A stretch of DNA of 64,000 nt from an uncultured Opitutaceae bacterium. Lineage in GTDB: Bacteria; Verrucomicrobiota; Verrucomicrobiia; Opitutales; Opitutaceae. The position numbers and the translations under genes were made by a program. Shown one piece after another: positions 1 through 10,584 of this stretch. Positions within the stretch are counted from its first letter, which is position 1; every line of letters starts with the position of its first letter. Location of the stretch: positions 1 to 64,000 of the forward strand of contig CAIYUN010000072.1 in NCBI GenBank assembly GCA_903929355.1. Direction: 5' to 3'. Under the pieces are notes generated by a model. The model was not told the origin of the DNA and did no database searches. It was given only the letters and a program-made list of their open reading frames with translations.

Positions 1-208
1 CCAGCGCGTTTTGCCGCGCCACCGCATCCTGCAGACCGTTCGCCGAGATCTGCGTCCCCACCCTCGTCAGCAGCGCCAGCGACAGCAGCAGCAGCACCAG
101 AAACGACAGCAAGGCAATGCTGATGAGAATCGCAAAGCCCCTACGGCCAAACGTCTTGCGAGATCCAGACCCGGGCAAGGGAAGCTGGGATGGTTGGGAT
201 CGTGTCAT
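1..208 (-). CDS. Verru_Chthon cassette protein A-like N-terminus (partial, runs off the left edge)
   Basis: Reverse strand from ATG at 208 reads MTRSQPSQLPLPGSGSRKTFGRRGFAILISIALLSFLVLLLLSLALLTRVGTQISANGLQDAVARQNAL; prepilin-like hydrophobic N-terminus next to the other cassette genes. Confidence 0.6.
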   Translation of the reverse strand, partial: MTRSQPSQLPLPGSGSRKTFGRRGFAILISIALLSFLVLLLLSLALLTRVGTQISANGLQDAVARQNAL

Positions 209-333
209 GGAATTTCTTTGGGAGATGGCCTGCTGACCTCCAAAGTTGGCCTAAGAATTATTGTGACAGATGCAGGGATAATTTCAACTGAAATCCTCTG
301 CCGCCGGCCAACCTCGCCGGGGGGCGACAGCGC

Positions 334-1707
334 TCACATCGGCGAGGCCAACAGCTCGATCCGGCGGGTGTAAACCTGGGAGTGTTGCTCGGCGGTCTGC
401 CACCAGAAATTGGCCGGTGTCACCCCGATGGGTGCCGTCAGCTGCCCGCCCTCGATGAGATTGATGAGCCTCGCCCCCTCATCGTCCAGGATGCGCAGAA
501 ACACATCGCAGTAAGCCGGGGTGCAGGGCGTGTCGGGGGTCCCGGCCCCGCCACCTTTGCGGTAGGCAAAGGCATAGGTCATGCTGTTGGCGCTGCCGCT
601 GTAATTCGTCGGTGGCACGATGGCCGAAATTGGCTGATTATTGGGCCCAACGGTCCGGGAAAAGCCATCCTCGGTGGAGGCGGCAAACCCGCGGTTGGTG
701 TTGGAGACCGGAAACAACAGGACCGGCATCTGATTATGGCTGGTATCGTAGGCCAGGCCCCAGAAGCGCACGCCGAAATCAACGACATTGTTGCCCAGGA
801 CCTGTTGGATGTTGGGACGGCGGATGTTCCCCGGATCACCCAGCGAGGTGCCACCCGAAGTCGCCCCCGAAAACGAGGCCGTCGTCGCCGTATGCACCCC
901 CCCGGTGAACTGGTAGAAGAAATCGTAGCCGGCGCCAAAGGTGGACATGGTCTGGGACCTCGTAACATTCGTCACGTTGCTGTCGATCGCGGATGCGTAG
1001 GGACGGACGGTGGACCGAAACAGGTAATAGTGGTAGCCGCCGGTGGCGGTGAGCTGGATCCGGGCGATCTGGTAGCCAACCGCCCGGGGCACGGACTCAT
1101 TTTGCGCGTTGGGCGGTCCCACGACGGCGTTGGCCGGCAGGGCGTTGTCGGGCTGGGTGGTGAAAAACCGCAACCACACTCCCGCCTGCCCGAAACGATA
1201 ACTGGACGGGGCCGGGGCCGACGGGGAGTTCAGGCTGACCATATTGCCGCTCGTCAATGTTGCCGTGGCGCTGGTCGGCGGGGTGTAGGCGGGGATGTTC
1301 AGGGAGGATGAGGTGGTGCCGGACGAGGCCTGGCCCGGCTTGGCGACGCCGGCGCCGGCCGTCCAGCTCTCGATCGTGGCACCGGGGGCACCGGCCGCAC
1401 TGGTCAGCGTTATTCCAGCATCACCCGCCGCCGCCTGGTCGTCCTGGATCGTGGCGGCAAGCCAGACCCGGCCGTCGCGCTTCATGACCGCCCCGCGGAG
1501 ATCCTTGGTCAGCAGGTCAAAGATGAGCGCCGCCTGGTTCTCCGTCTCCAGCGCGCCCGTCTCCTTGGTCCAGACTCTGAGCACGTTGTCGGTGATTTGA
1601 ATCACCAGGGCCACCATGACGACCGTGATGCTCATCGCGACCAGCAGCTCCACCAGGGTAAAAGCAGCTGGACGGCGTAAAAAAGAGGCGGACGGGCGGG
1701 CGGGCAT
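334..1707 (-). CDS. Verru_Chthon cassette protein C-like pseudopilin
   Basis: FTLVELLVAMSITVVMVALVIQITDNVLRVWTKETGALETENQAALIFDLLTKDLRGAV; type IV prepilin N-methylation motif. Confidence 0.75.
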   Translation of the reverse strand: MPARPSASFLRRPAAFTLVELLVAMSITVVMVALVIQITDNVLRVWTKETGALETENQAALIFDLLTKDLRGAVMKRDGRVWLAATIQDDQAAAGDAGITLTSAAGAPGATIESWTAGAGVAKPGQASSGTTSSSLNIPAYTPPTSATATLTSGNMVSLNSPSAPAPSSYRFGQAGVWLRFFTTQPDNALPANAVVGPPNAQNESVPRAVGYQIARIQLTATGGYHYYLFRSTVRPYASAIDSNVTNVTRSQTMSTFGAGYDFFYQFTGGVHTATTASFSGATSGGTSLGDPGNIRRPNIQQVLGNNVVDFGVRFWGLAYDTSHNQMPVLLFPVSNTNRGFAASTEDGFSRTVGPNNQPISAIVPPTNYSGSANSMTYAFAYRKGGGAGTPDTPCTPAYCDVFLRILDDEGARLINLIEGGQLTAPIGVTPANFWWQTAEQHSQVYTRRIELLASPM

Positions 1708-2318
1708 TATCGGGCAACGGCGGCGTTGAAGACAAAGATGCGGCGCTGGGGGCGCGGCGTGGGCAAAAGGACGGTCGTCGGGAGCCCGGTGCCATCGGGC
1801 AGATAGGCCGGCCAGGTGAGGCGGACGGTGAACATCACGAAGCTGATGTTGGAGCTGGCGGGGGCGGCGTCCGTGGCCGATAGCACCGTGTTTGGCGTGT
1901 GCACCAGCATGGCCTCAAAGTATTTGGCGGCATGGTTGTTCACTCCGCCCCAAACCGGGTCGGCCGCCGTGCCGACCTGCTCCCCGGTCTTGTTGGCAAA
2001 CAAGAGGTTTGGATCGGAGACGGGTACCGTGTTGGGGTTGGTGCTGGCGGGATACAGCAGTGCCTGCACCCGGCTGTAGCCCAGGCTCTGCAGCTTGGAG
2101 TTGATCGCGCTGGAGATTCGGTTCGCCGTGTTGGTGTCAATGGTGTCATTCACCGAGTTGACGGTGGGCACCAGCAAACCGATCACGATGGAGATGGCGA
2201 CGGCGAAGATGCCGACCGCCACCACCACCTCGATGAGGGAGAAGCCGCGGCCAGTCGTCCCAGCCAGGGATCGGGGGCGCCACGCGCCGGTCCGTTCATT
2301 GAAAATCTGTGACATCAT
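1707..2318 (-). CDS. Verru_Chthon cassette protein B-like pseudopilin
   Basis: GFSLIEVVVAVGIFAVAISIVIGLLVPTVNSVNDT; stop overlaps the start of the next gene. Confidence 0.7.
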   Translation of the reverse strand: MMSQIFNERTGAWRPRSLAGTTGRGFSLIEVVVAVGIFAVAISIVIGLLVPTVNSVNDTIDTNTANRISSAINSKLQSLGYSRVQALLYPASTNPNTVPVSDPNLLFANKTGEQVGTAADPVWGGVNNHAAKYFEAMLVHTPNTVLSATDAAPASSNISFVMFTVRLTWPAYLPDGTGLPTTVLLPTPRPQRRIFVFNAAVAR

Positions 2319-3006
2319 TCAAAAAAGTTTCGACACCATATTGGCTCACCTGCAGCCCGCGCACATCGTGCGAATTGAGGAAACGCACCGGCTGCGTGTC
2401 GGTGGTGTCACCCGGCACATGGGACTGTCCGCTGGCCAGCACCAGGAGGAAACCGTTGGCCGCCGCCCCGTTCAAGGTGCCCAGTGGGGAGAACTCGACA
2501 TAATAATAGTTCGAGGTGGTGGTCACACCGTCCACCTTCAATGAACCGAGACTCAGGTTGGTCGAGTTGAGGGTCGGGGCCCCGGCGGGCCAGGCGGTCG
2601 CGCCGAGCGGCACGGGCACGAGCGGCGGAGTCGTCGGGACCACATAGGTGCCGGGAGGCAGGGTCACAATGTCACCTTTGGTGATCCAATTGCTGCTGCT
2701 GGTCGGGTCGGGCACCACCACCTGCACTTGGGTCAGGTAGCGGGTTTCGTCAGCGTTCGGCACCGTCGCGTAGATAAGGAGCCGGGCGTTCCCCTGGGTC
2801 AGGGCCGCCTCGGAGCGGGCAAAGTTCAGCAACCCGCCCACCGTGCCCTGCGCCGCCGCCAGCCCGCCGCCCCCTTTGTTCGTCAACGCCTGGCCAATCA
2901 GGCCGCCGAGCAGCGCGATGATGCTGATCACCACCAAGAGTTCGACCAGCGTGAAAGCCCGGCGTGCGCGCAATGGGCCCGGGGAGTTGGTGGCGGAGGC
3001 GGTCAT
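2296..3006 (-). CDS. Verru_Chthon cassette protein D-like pseudopilin
   Basis: AFTLVELLVVISIIALLGGLIGQAL prepilin motif; overlaps the downstream gene. Confidence 0.7.
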   Translation of the reverse strand: MTASATNSPGPLRARRAFTLVELLVVISIIALLGGLIGQALTNKGGGGLAAAQGTVGGLLNFARSEAALTQGNARLLIYATVPNADETRYLTQVQVVVPDPTSSSNWITKGDIVTLPPGTYVVPTTPPLVPVPLGATAWPAGAPTLNSTNLSLGSLKVDGVTTTSNYYYVEFSPLGTLNGAAANGFLLVLASGQSHVPGDTTDTQPVRFLNSHDVRGLQVSQYGVETFLNDVTDFQ

Positions 3007-3711
3007 TTATTTCCAGCTAAAGACCGCGCTGCTCGCATCAATGGCGGCTCCCGAAGGGTTGCCCGGTCCGGGCGTATAAAAAATGACCCCAGCCCTGACG
3101 CCCTGAGTGGGGGTGAGGTTCACGTCGTTCACCGGATCAGGCGTGTATTTGCCCCCGCCCTTCGCGCTGAGCGTCGGGGCCGCCTGGGTCGCCCCGCCAT
3201 ACACCTTGTCGTCGCTCCTGATCCAGCCGTCCCCGTTGGAATCATACAGCACGGCGATCTGGGTGTTCCCGAACGCATCCTGCAGGCCGGTCGGGATCCC
3301 GTCGGTCAGAACCTGTTCGCTCTGGGCGATGGAATAGTAGCCCCGCCGCTTGGTGTTGCCCACCATGTCGGTCGCCGACGCGGTGGCCGGCAGCACCGTG
3401 CTGTCGAGTTCCACTCCGGTCAGGGCGATGGCAAATTTCTGCGGGTTGACGATGTTCGCCTCGCCCTGGGTGGCGGCGTAAGCCCCGTCAATTTGCGGAT
3501 AATAGGAGTAGTCGCTGTGGAAGGACTGCATCGCCACGGACCATTGGCCGAGTTGCGCCTTCACCGCCGCCTTGTGGGCGTGGTTCTGGACGGCTCCGAT
3601 GGTCGGAAAAATGATCGACGCCAGAATGCCGATGATGGCGATGACCGTCAGCAGCTCGATCAGGGTGAAAGCGCGGCGGCGGTGGGAGGTTTCAGGGGTT
3701 TTGGGAAGCAT
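3007..3711 (-). CDS. type II secretion / prepilin-type N-terminal methylation domain protein
   Basis: MLPKTPETSHRRRAFTLIELLTVIAIIGILASIIFPTIGAVQNHAHKAA. Confidence 0.8.
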   Translation of the reverse strand: MLPKTPETSHRRRAFTLIELLTVIAIIGILASIIFPTIGAVQNHAHKAAVKAQLGQWSVAMQSFHSDYSYYPQIDGAYAATQGEANIVNPQKFAIALTGVELDSTVLPATASATDMVGNTKRRGYYSIAQSEQVLTDGIPTGLQDAFGNTQIAVLYDSNGDGWIRSDDKVYGGATQAAPTLSAKGGGKYTPDPVNDVNLTPTQGVRAGVIFYTPGPGNPSGAAIDASSAVFSWK

Positions 3712-4315
3712 AAATGTTGTCCAAATTGAGCGGGTCTGAGGGGTTGATGTGGCCGCCCGGCGGGGCACCGCCGGTGAGACTGTCGTTCGACTTGCCGTCC
3801 ACTCCGGCGCTGTAAAGCAGGTAGGAGGGGTTGGTCCACGCCGCCCCGGTCACCCCTTGCGCCTTGTAAATATAGCGGTATTGGTTGCCCCAGGGATCCA
3901 AAATCTCACTGGTTCCGGCGGTGGTGTTCACCTGGGCCGAGTTGGTGATCTGGAATTTCGTCAGGTCCAGATAATTCTTGCCCCAGGTGGCGCTGGTGCC
4001 CAGCGACACCATGGTCGGCCCGACCTTGCCGGTGAGCGCGTCGCACAGGCCGCCCTTGGCGTTGCCCGGGTCGTCCTCGGTCTGCGGATAGTCGCCATAC
4101 TGGAGTTTGAATTCAGCCAGGGCCTGCGCCATACTCGACAGCTGGGCGTTCGCCTGCGCCTCCAAGGCCTTTTCCTGCACCCCCCGCATCACGCCCAAGG
4201 TGATCGCGCACAGGACGCCGATGATCGCCAGCACGGTGAGCAATTCGACCAGCGTGAAACCGGCCACGCGGTCGCGGCGGTCGGACGGAGGGGTGGATTG
4301 GGGGTTCAAACGCAT
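3692..4315 (-). CDS. type II secretion system protein G-like major pseudopilin
   Basis: GFTLVELLTVLAIIGVLCAITLGVMRGVQEKALEAQANAQLSSMAQALAEFKLQYGDYPQTEDD and DPWGNQYRYIY; GspG-like. Confidence 0.8.
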   Translation of the reverse strand: MRLNPQSTPPSDRRDRVAGFTLVELLTVLAIIGVLCAITLGVMRGVQEKALEAQANAQLSSMAQALAEFKLQYGDYPQTEDDPGNAKGGLCDALTGKVGPTMVSLGTSATWGKNYLDLTKFQITNSAQVNTTAGTSEILDPWGNQYRYIYKAQGVTGAAWTNPSYLLYSAGVDGKSNDSLTGGAPPGGHINPSDPLNLDNIYASQNP

Positions 4316-4429
4316 GGGGGAGGGGTTGGAAGAAGCATGCCCACCGTGGACACTTCAATGCAAAAGTGATGGGAAAAGCAAATTGCGGTTCCCCCAAAAC
4401 GCAAGCGCCACCGGCACCGGTCCGCCGGT

Positions 4430-5512
4430 TTAACCGGCCAGGGGGTAGCTGCCGAGCCACTTCACCAGCGGGCAGAATCTGTTCAGCTCCGCCAGCGCGG
4501 CCTGGGTCGCCGGGTCGTCATGGTGCCCCGACACGTCGATGAAAAAATAGTAGTCCCACGGGCGGCGCCGGCTCGGCCGCGACTCGATCTTGAGCAGGTT
4601 GATGCCCCGCCTTGCCAGCGGCCGGAGCATCCGCAGCAGCGCGCCTGGATGGGCGGCCGCCCCGTCACCCGGGGCGATCAGGTAGCTCGAGCCGTCCCGC
4701 CCCCCGCCCACCGGGCCGGCGGCCTGCTTGCCGAGCACGAGAAACCGGGTCGTGTTGTCCGCCTGGTCCTGGATGTTCCGCTCCAGCACCGGCACGCCAT
4801 GGAACTCCGCCGCCAGCTCGTTGGCCACCGCGGCGGCCCCCGGCTCGTCCCGCGCGATCTGCACCGCATGCGCCGTGCTCGGCGCGTCGAGCAGTTGCGC
4901 GTGGGGCAGCTGGCGTTGCAGCCAGCGCCGGCACTGCGCCAGCGCCTGGTCCTTCGAGTACACCCGCCGGATCTGCTCCAGCGGGGTCCGCGAGATCAGC
5001 GCGTAGGAGATCTCCAGACAGATCTGCGCCCCGATCTTCAGGTCGCTCTCGACAAACAGGTCGAGCGCATCGCGCACCGAGCCCTCGGTCGAATTCTCAA
5101 TCGGCACGACGCCGTGGTCCGCCTCCCCTTTCTCCACCGCCGTGAAGATGTCCGCAAAGGTCGTGAACGCGTGGTACCCCACGCTCGCGCCAAACTTCTT
5201 CCGCGCCGCCAGGTGGCTGTTGGTCGCCTCGGGGCCGAGGTAGGCGATCCGCAGCGGCTGCTCCAGCGCGATCGCCGCCGACATGATCTCGCGGTACACC
5301 GCCTGCAGCGCCGCCGGCTGGAGCGGCCCGCGGTTGAGTCCCGCGACTTTCCTCAGCACCGCGTCCTCGCGCTCGGGCACATAGATCGCCCCGCCCGCGT
5401 CGCGCTTGTGCCTGCCCACCTCGGCGCAAACCGCCAGCCGCTGGTTCAGCAGCGCGACGAGCTTGCCGTCGAGGACGTCGATTTTTTTCCGGAGCGGGAT
5501 GAGCGGGTCCAT
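4430..5512 (-). CDS. pheA: bifunctional chorismate mutase / prephenate dehydratase
   Basis: MDPLIPLRKKIDVLDGKLVALLNQRLAVCAEVGRHK (CM), RIAYLGPEATNSHLAA...VPIENSTEGSVRDALDLF (PDT), C-terminal ACT domain. Confidence 0.93.
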   Translation of the reverse strand: MDPLIPLRKKIDVLDGKLVALLNQRLAVCAEVGRHKRDAGGAIYVPEREDAVLRKVAGLNRGPLQPAALQAVYREIMSAAIALEQPLRIAYLGPEATNSHLAARKKFGASVGYHAFTTFADIFTAVEKGEADHGVVPIENSTEGSVRDALDLFVESDLKIGAQICLEISYALISRTPLEQIRRVYSKDQALAQCRRWLQRQLPHAQLLDAPSTAHAVQIARDEPGAAAVANELAAEFHGVPVLERNIQDQADNTTRFLVLGKQAAGPVGGGRDGSSYLIAPGDGAAAHPGALLRMLRPLARRGINLLKIESRPSRRRPWDYYFFIDVSGHHDDPATQAALAELNRFCPLVKWLGSYPLAG

Positions 5513-5531
5513 GGGAGAAGTTGCAGCAAAA

Positions 5532-6452
5532 TCACCCGCCCGTCGGCCCATCCGCCGTGGCGGGGGTGTCCACCGGTGCCGCGGCCGGGCCTTCCTGGTT
5601 TCCCTCCCCGGACTCCAGGCTCCGGGCCTCGGGCGGTTCGTCGCTGGCCTCTGACTTCTGACCTCTGACCTCTGTTTCCGTCCGCCCGGCCAGCGGCAGC
5701 TCGTCCTGGGGCAGGCCCATGGCCGCGTCGCCGAGGCGGGTCGGATTGGCGGCGACGCGCAACCACTCGTCGATCTGCCGCGACGAGAGTACATCCGACG
5801 CCGGCAGTTCGTCGAGCGACCGGGCGCCGACCAGGGCCAGAAATTTCTCCGTGGTCGCGTACTGCAAGGGCCGGCCGGGCAGGTCGGCGCGGCCGGTGAT
5901 GTGAATGAGCTCCCGTTCCAGCAGCTTGGTGACGCCCCCTTCCGCCGACACGCCCCGGATCGCCTCGATCTCCGCGCGGGTGACCGGCTGGCGGTAGGCC
6001 ACCACGGCGAGGGTTTCCAGGGCCGGGGGCGAAAGCCGGAGCGGCGGCGGCTCGTTGCGCAGCAGTCGCACCCACCGCGCGAACCGCGGCCGCGTCACCA
6101 GCCGCCAGCCTTGCGCCGTCTCGGTGAGCAGATAAACGTCGTTGGCCGCCGCGACCTCCGCCGTGATCGCGTCCATCACCTCGCGGATTTGCGCCGCCGT
6201 CACCAGCGAGGGCACATCGTGGTAGAGCTCAGGATCGTCGCCGGCCGCCTCCGGCTCCGCCGGGTCCGGATCAGCCGGGCTTTCGCCCGGCACCACCCCC
6301 GCCTCCGCTGGCGGCGTCCCGGTTTCGCCCAACAGCAGGATGGCGGGCGTCTCATGGAAGCGGGTGAACACCGTCTGGAGGTCTTTGACCGACAGCGGCT
6401 GGCTGGTCGAAAAAAGCAGCGCCTTGATAACTTGGGGAAGGTTGAAAGCCAT
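5532..6452 (-). CDS. scpB: SMC-Scp complex subunit ScpB
   Basis: [29 protein letters not shown]...[29 protein letters not shown]; low-complexity C-terminal tail overlaps a repeat. Confidence 0.9.
   Translation of the reverse strand: MAFNLPQVIKALLFSTSQPLSVKDLQTVFTRFHETPAILLLGETGTPPAEAGVVPGESPADPDPAEPEAAGDDPELYHDVPSLVTAAQIREVMDAITAEVAAANDVYLLTETAQGWRLVTRPRFARWVRLLRNEPPPLRLSPPALETLAVVAYRQPVTRAEIEAIRGVSAEGGVTKLLERELIHITGRADLPGRPLQYATTEKFLALVGARSLDELPASDVLSSRQIDEWLRVAANPTRLGDAAMGLPQDELPLAGRTETEVRGQKSEASDEPPEARSLESGEGNQEGPAAAPVDTPATADGPTGG
5610..5675. repeat. short-unit tandem phrase (ctgacttctgacctctgacctctg, preceded by ggactccaggctccgggcctcgggc) inside the scpB C-terminal coding region
   Basis: Direct reading; translated as [25 protein letters not shown]. 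Confidence 0.6.
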
Positions 6453-6641
6453 GCGGTGTGGCGGGCGAGTCATGGCCCGCGGGATGGTGCACGCAACCAA
6501 GAAAATGCCGGCCCACTCCGGCTTCCGCCTCCGTCTTTTCATCATTCATCCCTCCTCCGGCCTCCTTTCCCCCGGCCCACGCCGCATTCGCCTTGCCCGC
6601 GACGCCCCTGCCCGGTTTGGTCGCGGGACCCTTCCTCCGCC

Positions 6642-8345
6642 ATGTCCTCCCCCGCCCAACCCAACCTGCGCCCCCATTCCTCGATCATCCACGACGGCCC
6701 CGACCGCGCGCCCGCCCGCTCGATGCTCCGCACCGTCGGCTTTGGCGACGCCGATTTCAAAAAGTCCGTGGTCGGGATCGCCTCCACCTGGAGCATGGTC
6801 ACGCCGTGCAACATGCACATCGACGGCCTCGCCCGCGAGGCGGAGGCCGGCGCCAATGCCGCCGGCGGCAAGGCCATCATCTTCGGCACCATCACGGTCT
6901 CCGACGGCATCAGCATGGGCACGCCCGGCATGCGCTACTCGCTGGTCTCCCGGGAGGTCATCGCCGACTCCATCGAGACCGTCGCCGGCGCCGAGGGCTT
7001 CGACGCGCTCGTCACCATCGGGGGCTGCGACAAAAACATGCCCGGCTGCGTCATGGCCATGGCCCGGCTCAACCGCCCGTCGGTCTTTGTCTATGGCGGC
7101 ACCATTCTTCCCGGCATCCATCCCGATTCCAAAAAGGAATGCGACATCGTGAGCGTCTTCGAGGCCGTCGGCCAGCACTCCGCGCACAAAATTGACGACT
7201 CCGCCCTGCGCAAAATCGAAACCTGCTCCATCCCCGGCCCCGGCTCCTGCGGCGGCATGTACACCGCCAACACCATGGCCTCCGCCATCGAGGCGCTCGG
7301 CCTGTCCCTGCCCAACTCCTCCGCCCAGATCGCCATCAGCGCCGAGAAAAAGGCGGACTGCCGCCAGGCCGGTGCGGCCGCCCTGGACTTGTTGGGGAAA
7401 AACATCCGGCCCCGCGACATCCTCACGAAAAAGGCGTTTGAGAATGCCATCACCGTGGTCATCGCGCTCGGCGGCTCGACCAACGCCGTTCTCCATCTTC
7501 TGGCCATTGCGCACACCGCCCGCGTCAAACTTTCCATCGATGACTTCACCCGCATCGGGAAAAAGGTCCCGGTGCTCGCCGACCTCAAGCCCTCCGGCAA
7601 ATACGGCATGGCCCACCTTTCGCGGATCGGCGGCCTGCCGCCGCTGATGAAAATGCTCCTCGATGCCGGCCTCCTCCACGGCGACTGCCTCACCGTCACC
7701 GGGCGAACCCTCGCGGAGAATCTCAAAAACGTCGCGCCCTACCCGGCCAATCAGGACGTGGTGCGTCCGCTCTCGGATCCCATCAAAGCCGACAGCCACC
7801 TGCGCATCCTTTATGGCAACCTCGCGCCCGACGGCGCGGTCGCCAAGGTCACCGGCAAGGAGGGGCTCAACTTTTCGGGCAAGGCGATCACCTTTGAGTC
7901 CGAGGAAACCGCGCTCAAGGCCATCCTCGAAGGCCGGGTGAAGCCCGGCCACGTGATGGTCATCCGCAACGAAGGCCCGCGCGGCGGCCCTGGCATGCGC
8001 GAGATGCTCAGCCCGACGAGCGCGATCATGGGCAAGGGTCTGGGGAAGACGGTTGCGCTCATCACCGATGGCCGGTTTAGCGGCGGCAGCCACGGTTTCG
8101 TGGTCGGCCACATCACGCCCGAGGCGGCAGTCGGCGGCCCGATCGCGCTCATCAAGAATGGCGACCCCATCATCATCGACGCGGTGAAAAACCAGCTCAC
8201 TCTTGACCTCCCCGCGAAGGAGATCGCCGCCCGCCAAAAGGCCTGGAAGCCCAAACCGCCCAAGGAAACCCGCGGCGTCCTCGCCAAATACGCCAGCCAT
8301 GTCACCAGCGCCTCGGAGGGTGCGGTGACGGACAAGAACCTGTGA
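6642..8345 (+). CDS. ilvD: dihydroxy-acid dehydratase
   Basis: [75 protein letters not shown]. Confidence 0.96.
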   Translation: MSSPAQPNLRPHSSIIHDGPDRAPARSMLRTVGFGDADFKKSVVGIASTWSMVTPCNMHIDGLAREAEAGANAAGGKAIIFGTITVSDGISMGTPGMRYSLVSREVIADSIETVAGAEGFDALVTIGGCDKNMPGCVMAMARLNRPSVFVYGGTILPGIHPDSKKECDIVSVFEAVGQHSAHKIDDSALRKIETCSIPGPGSCGGMYTANTMASAIEALGLSLPNSSAQIAISAEKKADCRQAGAAALDLLGKNIRPRDILTKKAFENAITVVIALGGSTNAVLHLLAIAHTARVKLSIDDFTRIGKKVPVLADLKPSGKYGMAHLSRIGGLPPLMKMLLDAGLLHGDCLTVTGRTLAENLKNVAPYPANQDVVRPLSDPIKADSHLRILYGNLAPDGAVAKVTGKEGLNFSGKAITFESEETALKAILEGRVKPGHVMVIRNEGPRGGPGMREMLSPTSAIMGKGLGKTVALITDGRFSGGSHGFVVGHITPEAAVGGPIALIKNGDPIIIDAVKNQLTLDLPAKEIAARQKAWKPKPPKETRGVLAKYASHVTSASEGAVTDKNL

Positions 8346-8472
8346 CGAAGGCGCAAGCAGCACTCCGCTGACCCGCCGCTGTCGGCTTGCATCTTCTGCC
8401 TGAGTGGGGCCATCCTTGCCCGACTGGTTACCCGTTCCTGCGGCTTGCCCGCCCATTGCTTTTCAATTCCCC

Positions 8473-10584
8473 ATGAAAACACCCCGTCCCCTCCCCGCGC
8501 ACCGCCTTATGGCGCTGGCTTTGTTCGCCGCCGCCTTCGCCACTCTGCCGCTCCACGCCGCCGGCCCCGCGCCGTTGGTCGCCAAACCCGCCGTCAATGC
8601 CCCCGTGACCGTCACCGACAACGGCGCGACCTGGACGATGGACAACGGCATCGTCAAGGCGACCGTCCTGAAGAACAACGGCAACATGCAGTCCGTCATC
8701 TATCACGGGATTGGCATTCCCAACGCCCGCAGCGAATACTGGGAGACGGTGCCCACGGGTCAGATGACCGCGTCGCTGACGATTGACCCGGCGAAGAACG
8801 GCGGCGAACGCGGTGAGGTCGCGGTCAAAGGCGTGAACGGCCGCATGGACATTGAAGTCCGCTACACGCTGGAACGGGGCGTCAGCGGGTTTTACACCTA
8901 CGCCGAATACACCCACCAGGCCTCCTACCCCACCGCCGGTTTTGGCGAAAACCGCTTCATCCTCCAGATGAATCCCACCTTCAACTGGCTCTCGGTGGAC
9001 CAGGACCGCAACCAGCTCATGATTGCCGGCCAGGACCAGCGCTCCGGCACCGTCATCCACGCCAAGGAGCAAAGCATCCTCGCCGCCGGCAATTACCAGA
9101 ATTCCGTCGAGCACAAATACACCTACTGCGGCATCATGTACCGGCTTCCGGCCTACGGCTGGTCGAGCACCAAGGACCATATCGGCGTCTACTTCATCAA
9201 TCCCACCACCGAATACATCGGCGGCGGGGCGGAAAAGATGGATCTCGTCTGCCACATGGGCGCAACCCTGCTGGACTACTGGACCTCCGGCCACTATGCG
9301 GGCGGCGCCGGCTGCAACATCCCCCAGGGCCAGGATTGGAAGAAAGTCGTCGGGCCGATCTTCGTTTACTTCAACGCCCTGGAGAACCCCAAGGATCCCT
9401 CCCCGGCCGAGCTCGCCACGCTCGCCGCCACCCAGGGTAACCCCACCGTGCCGCCGACGTGGCACGACAATGCCTTCGCCCTGTGGAATGATGCCCTGGC
9501 CAAGTCAACGGAGGTTCGGGCGGCTTGGCCGTTTGCCTGGGTCAATGGCGTGGACTATCCGCACCGGGAGCAGCGGGGCAATGTCTCCGGCCAGGTCGTC
9601 CTGAACGACCCGCAGGCCGCCACCGGCAAACTGCCCAATCTCACCATCGGCCTGGCTCACCCCGACTACACCGGCACCGGCGGTGCCTTCGCCTCCCGCT
9701 CCGGCAACGGCAACCTCGTCACCTGGCAGCACGATGGCAACTACTACGAGTTCTGGAACCAGGGCGGCGAGGACGGCCGCTTCAAGATCACCAACGTCCG
9801 CCCTGGCAAATATACGCTCCACGCCTTTGCCGACGGCGTGCTGGGTGAATACGCCAGGACCGACATCACGGTCGCGGCCGGCCAGGACCTTGACTTGGGC
9901 AAGCTCGAATGGAAACCCGTCCGCCACGGCCGGCAGATTTGGGAAATCGGCTACACCAACCGCAACGGCGGTGAGTTTTACAAGGGTGACGAATACTGGC
10001 GCTGGGGCTGGAACATGCGCTACGCCCTTCTCTTCCCCAACGACATCACCTACACGGTCGGCCAGAGCGACTGGCACAAGGACTGGTTCTTCGAGGAAGT
10101 CCCGCATGCGACCAACCTCGGTTTCGTCAATCCCGCGGCCAAGGATCCTGCCCGCCAGCCTTTCGGTTGGGTCAACCTCCCCACCACCCAGGGTCAGGAT
10201 ATGTGGCCGGTCTGGGGTCGCGGCCGGGCCACCACCTGGACCATCAAATTCAACCTGGACCACGCCCCCAAAGGCGGCACTGCCACTCTCCGCGTCGCCT
10301 TGGGCGGTGCCGACGGCACCACCCTGTCCATTGGCGTCAATGGACAGAATGCGGGTGCAATCCGGCCCGTGTCCACCAATGCCCTGCGCTACAACACCGA
10401 CCGCGGCGTCTGGAAGGAATACGCCCAACCTTTCAACGCCTCGCTCCTCCAGGCCGGCGACAACGCGATGACGCTCACGGTGCCCGCCGGCGACCTCACG
10501 ACCGGGGTGTGTTACGATTATCTGCGCCTCGAGCTCGACGAGAATGCCCCGCCCGCCGGCGCGCCCGTCGCGCTGGCCGAGTAG
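8473..10584 (+). CDS. rhamnogalacturonan lyase-like protein (polysaccharide lyase family 4 architecture), signal peptide
   Basis: MKTPRPLPAHRLMALALFAAAFATLPLHAAG; LTNVRPG-type [14 protein letters not shown] domain (FnIII-like) and C-terminal CBM-like jelly-roll; similar to the next ORF. Confidence 0.8.
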   Translation: MKTPRPLPAHRLMALALFAAAFATLPLHAAGPAPLVAKPAVNAPVTVTDNGATWTMDNGIVKATVLKNNGNMQSVIYHGIGIPNARSEYWETVPTGQMTASLTIDPAKNGGERGEVAVKGVNGRMDIEVRYTLERGVSGFYTYAEYTHQASYPTAGFGENRFILQMNPTFNWLSVDQDRNQLMIAGQDQRSGTVIHAKEQSILAAGNYQNSVEHKYTYCGIMYRLPAYGWSSTKDHIGVYFINPTTEYIGGGAEKMDLVCHMGATLLDYWTSGHYAGGAGCNIPQGQDWKKVVGPIFVYFNALENPKDPSPAELATLAATQGNPTVPPTWHDNAFALWNDALAKSTEVRAAWPFAWVNGVDYPHREQRGNVSGQVVLNDPQAATGKLPNLTIGLAHPDYTGTGGAFASRSGNGNLVTWQHDGNYYEFWNQGGEDGRFKITNVRPGKYTLHAFADGVLGEYARTDITVAAGQDLDLGKLEWKPVRHGRQIWEIGYTNRNGGEFYKGDEYWRWGWNMRYALLFPNDITYTVGQSDWHKDWFFEEVPHATNLGFVNPAAKDPARQPFGWVNLPTTQGQDMWPVWGRGRATTWTIKFNLDHAPKGGTATLRVALGGADGTTLSIGVNGQNAGAIRPVSTNALRYNTDRGVWKEYAQPFNASLLQAGDNAMTLTVPAGDLTTGVCYDYLRLELDENAPPAGAPVALAE

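Noticed and set aside
4420-4440. GCCGGTTTAACCGGC palindrome at the end of pheA as a terminator
   Set aside because: Short stem overlapping the stop codon with no following T-tract; not strong enough to call
5901-6641. N-terminal extension of IlvD in ORF 5901..8345
   Set aside because: Extension is antisense to scpB and compositionally unlike IlvD; the ATG at 6642 fits the family length
6546-8456. 636-aa minus-strand ORF opposite ilvD
   Set aside because: Shadow ORF; ilvD motifs on the plus strand are unambiguous
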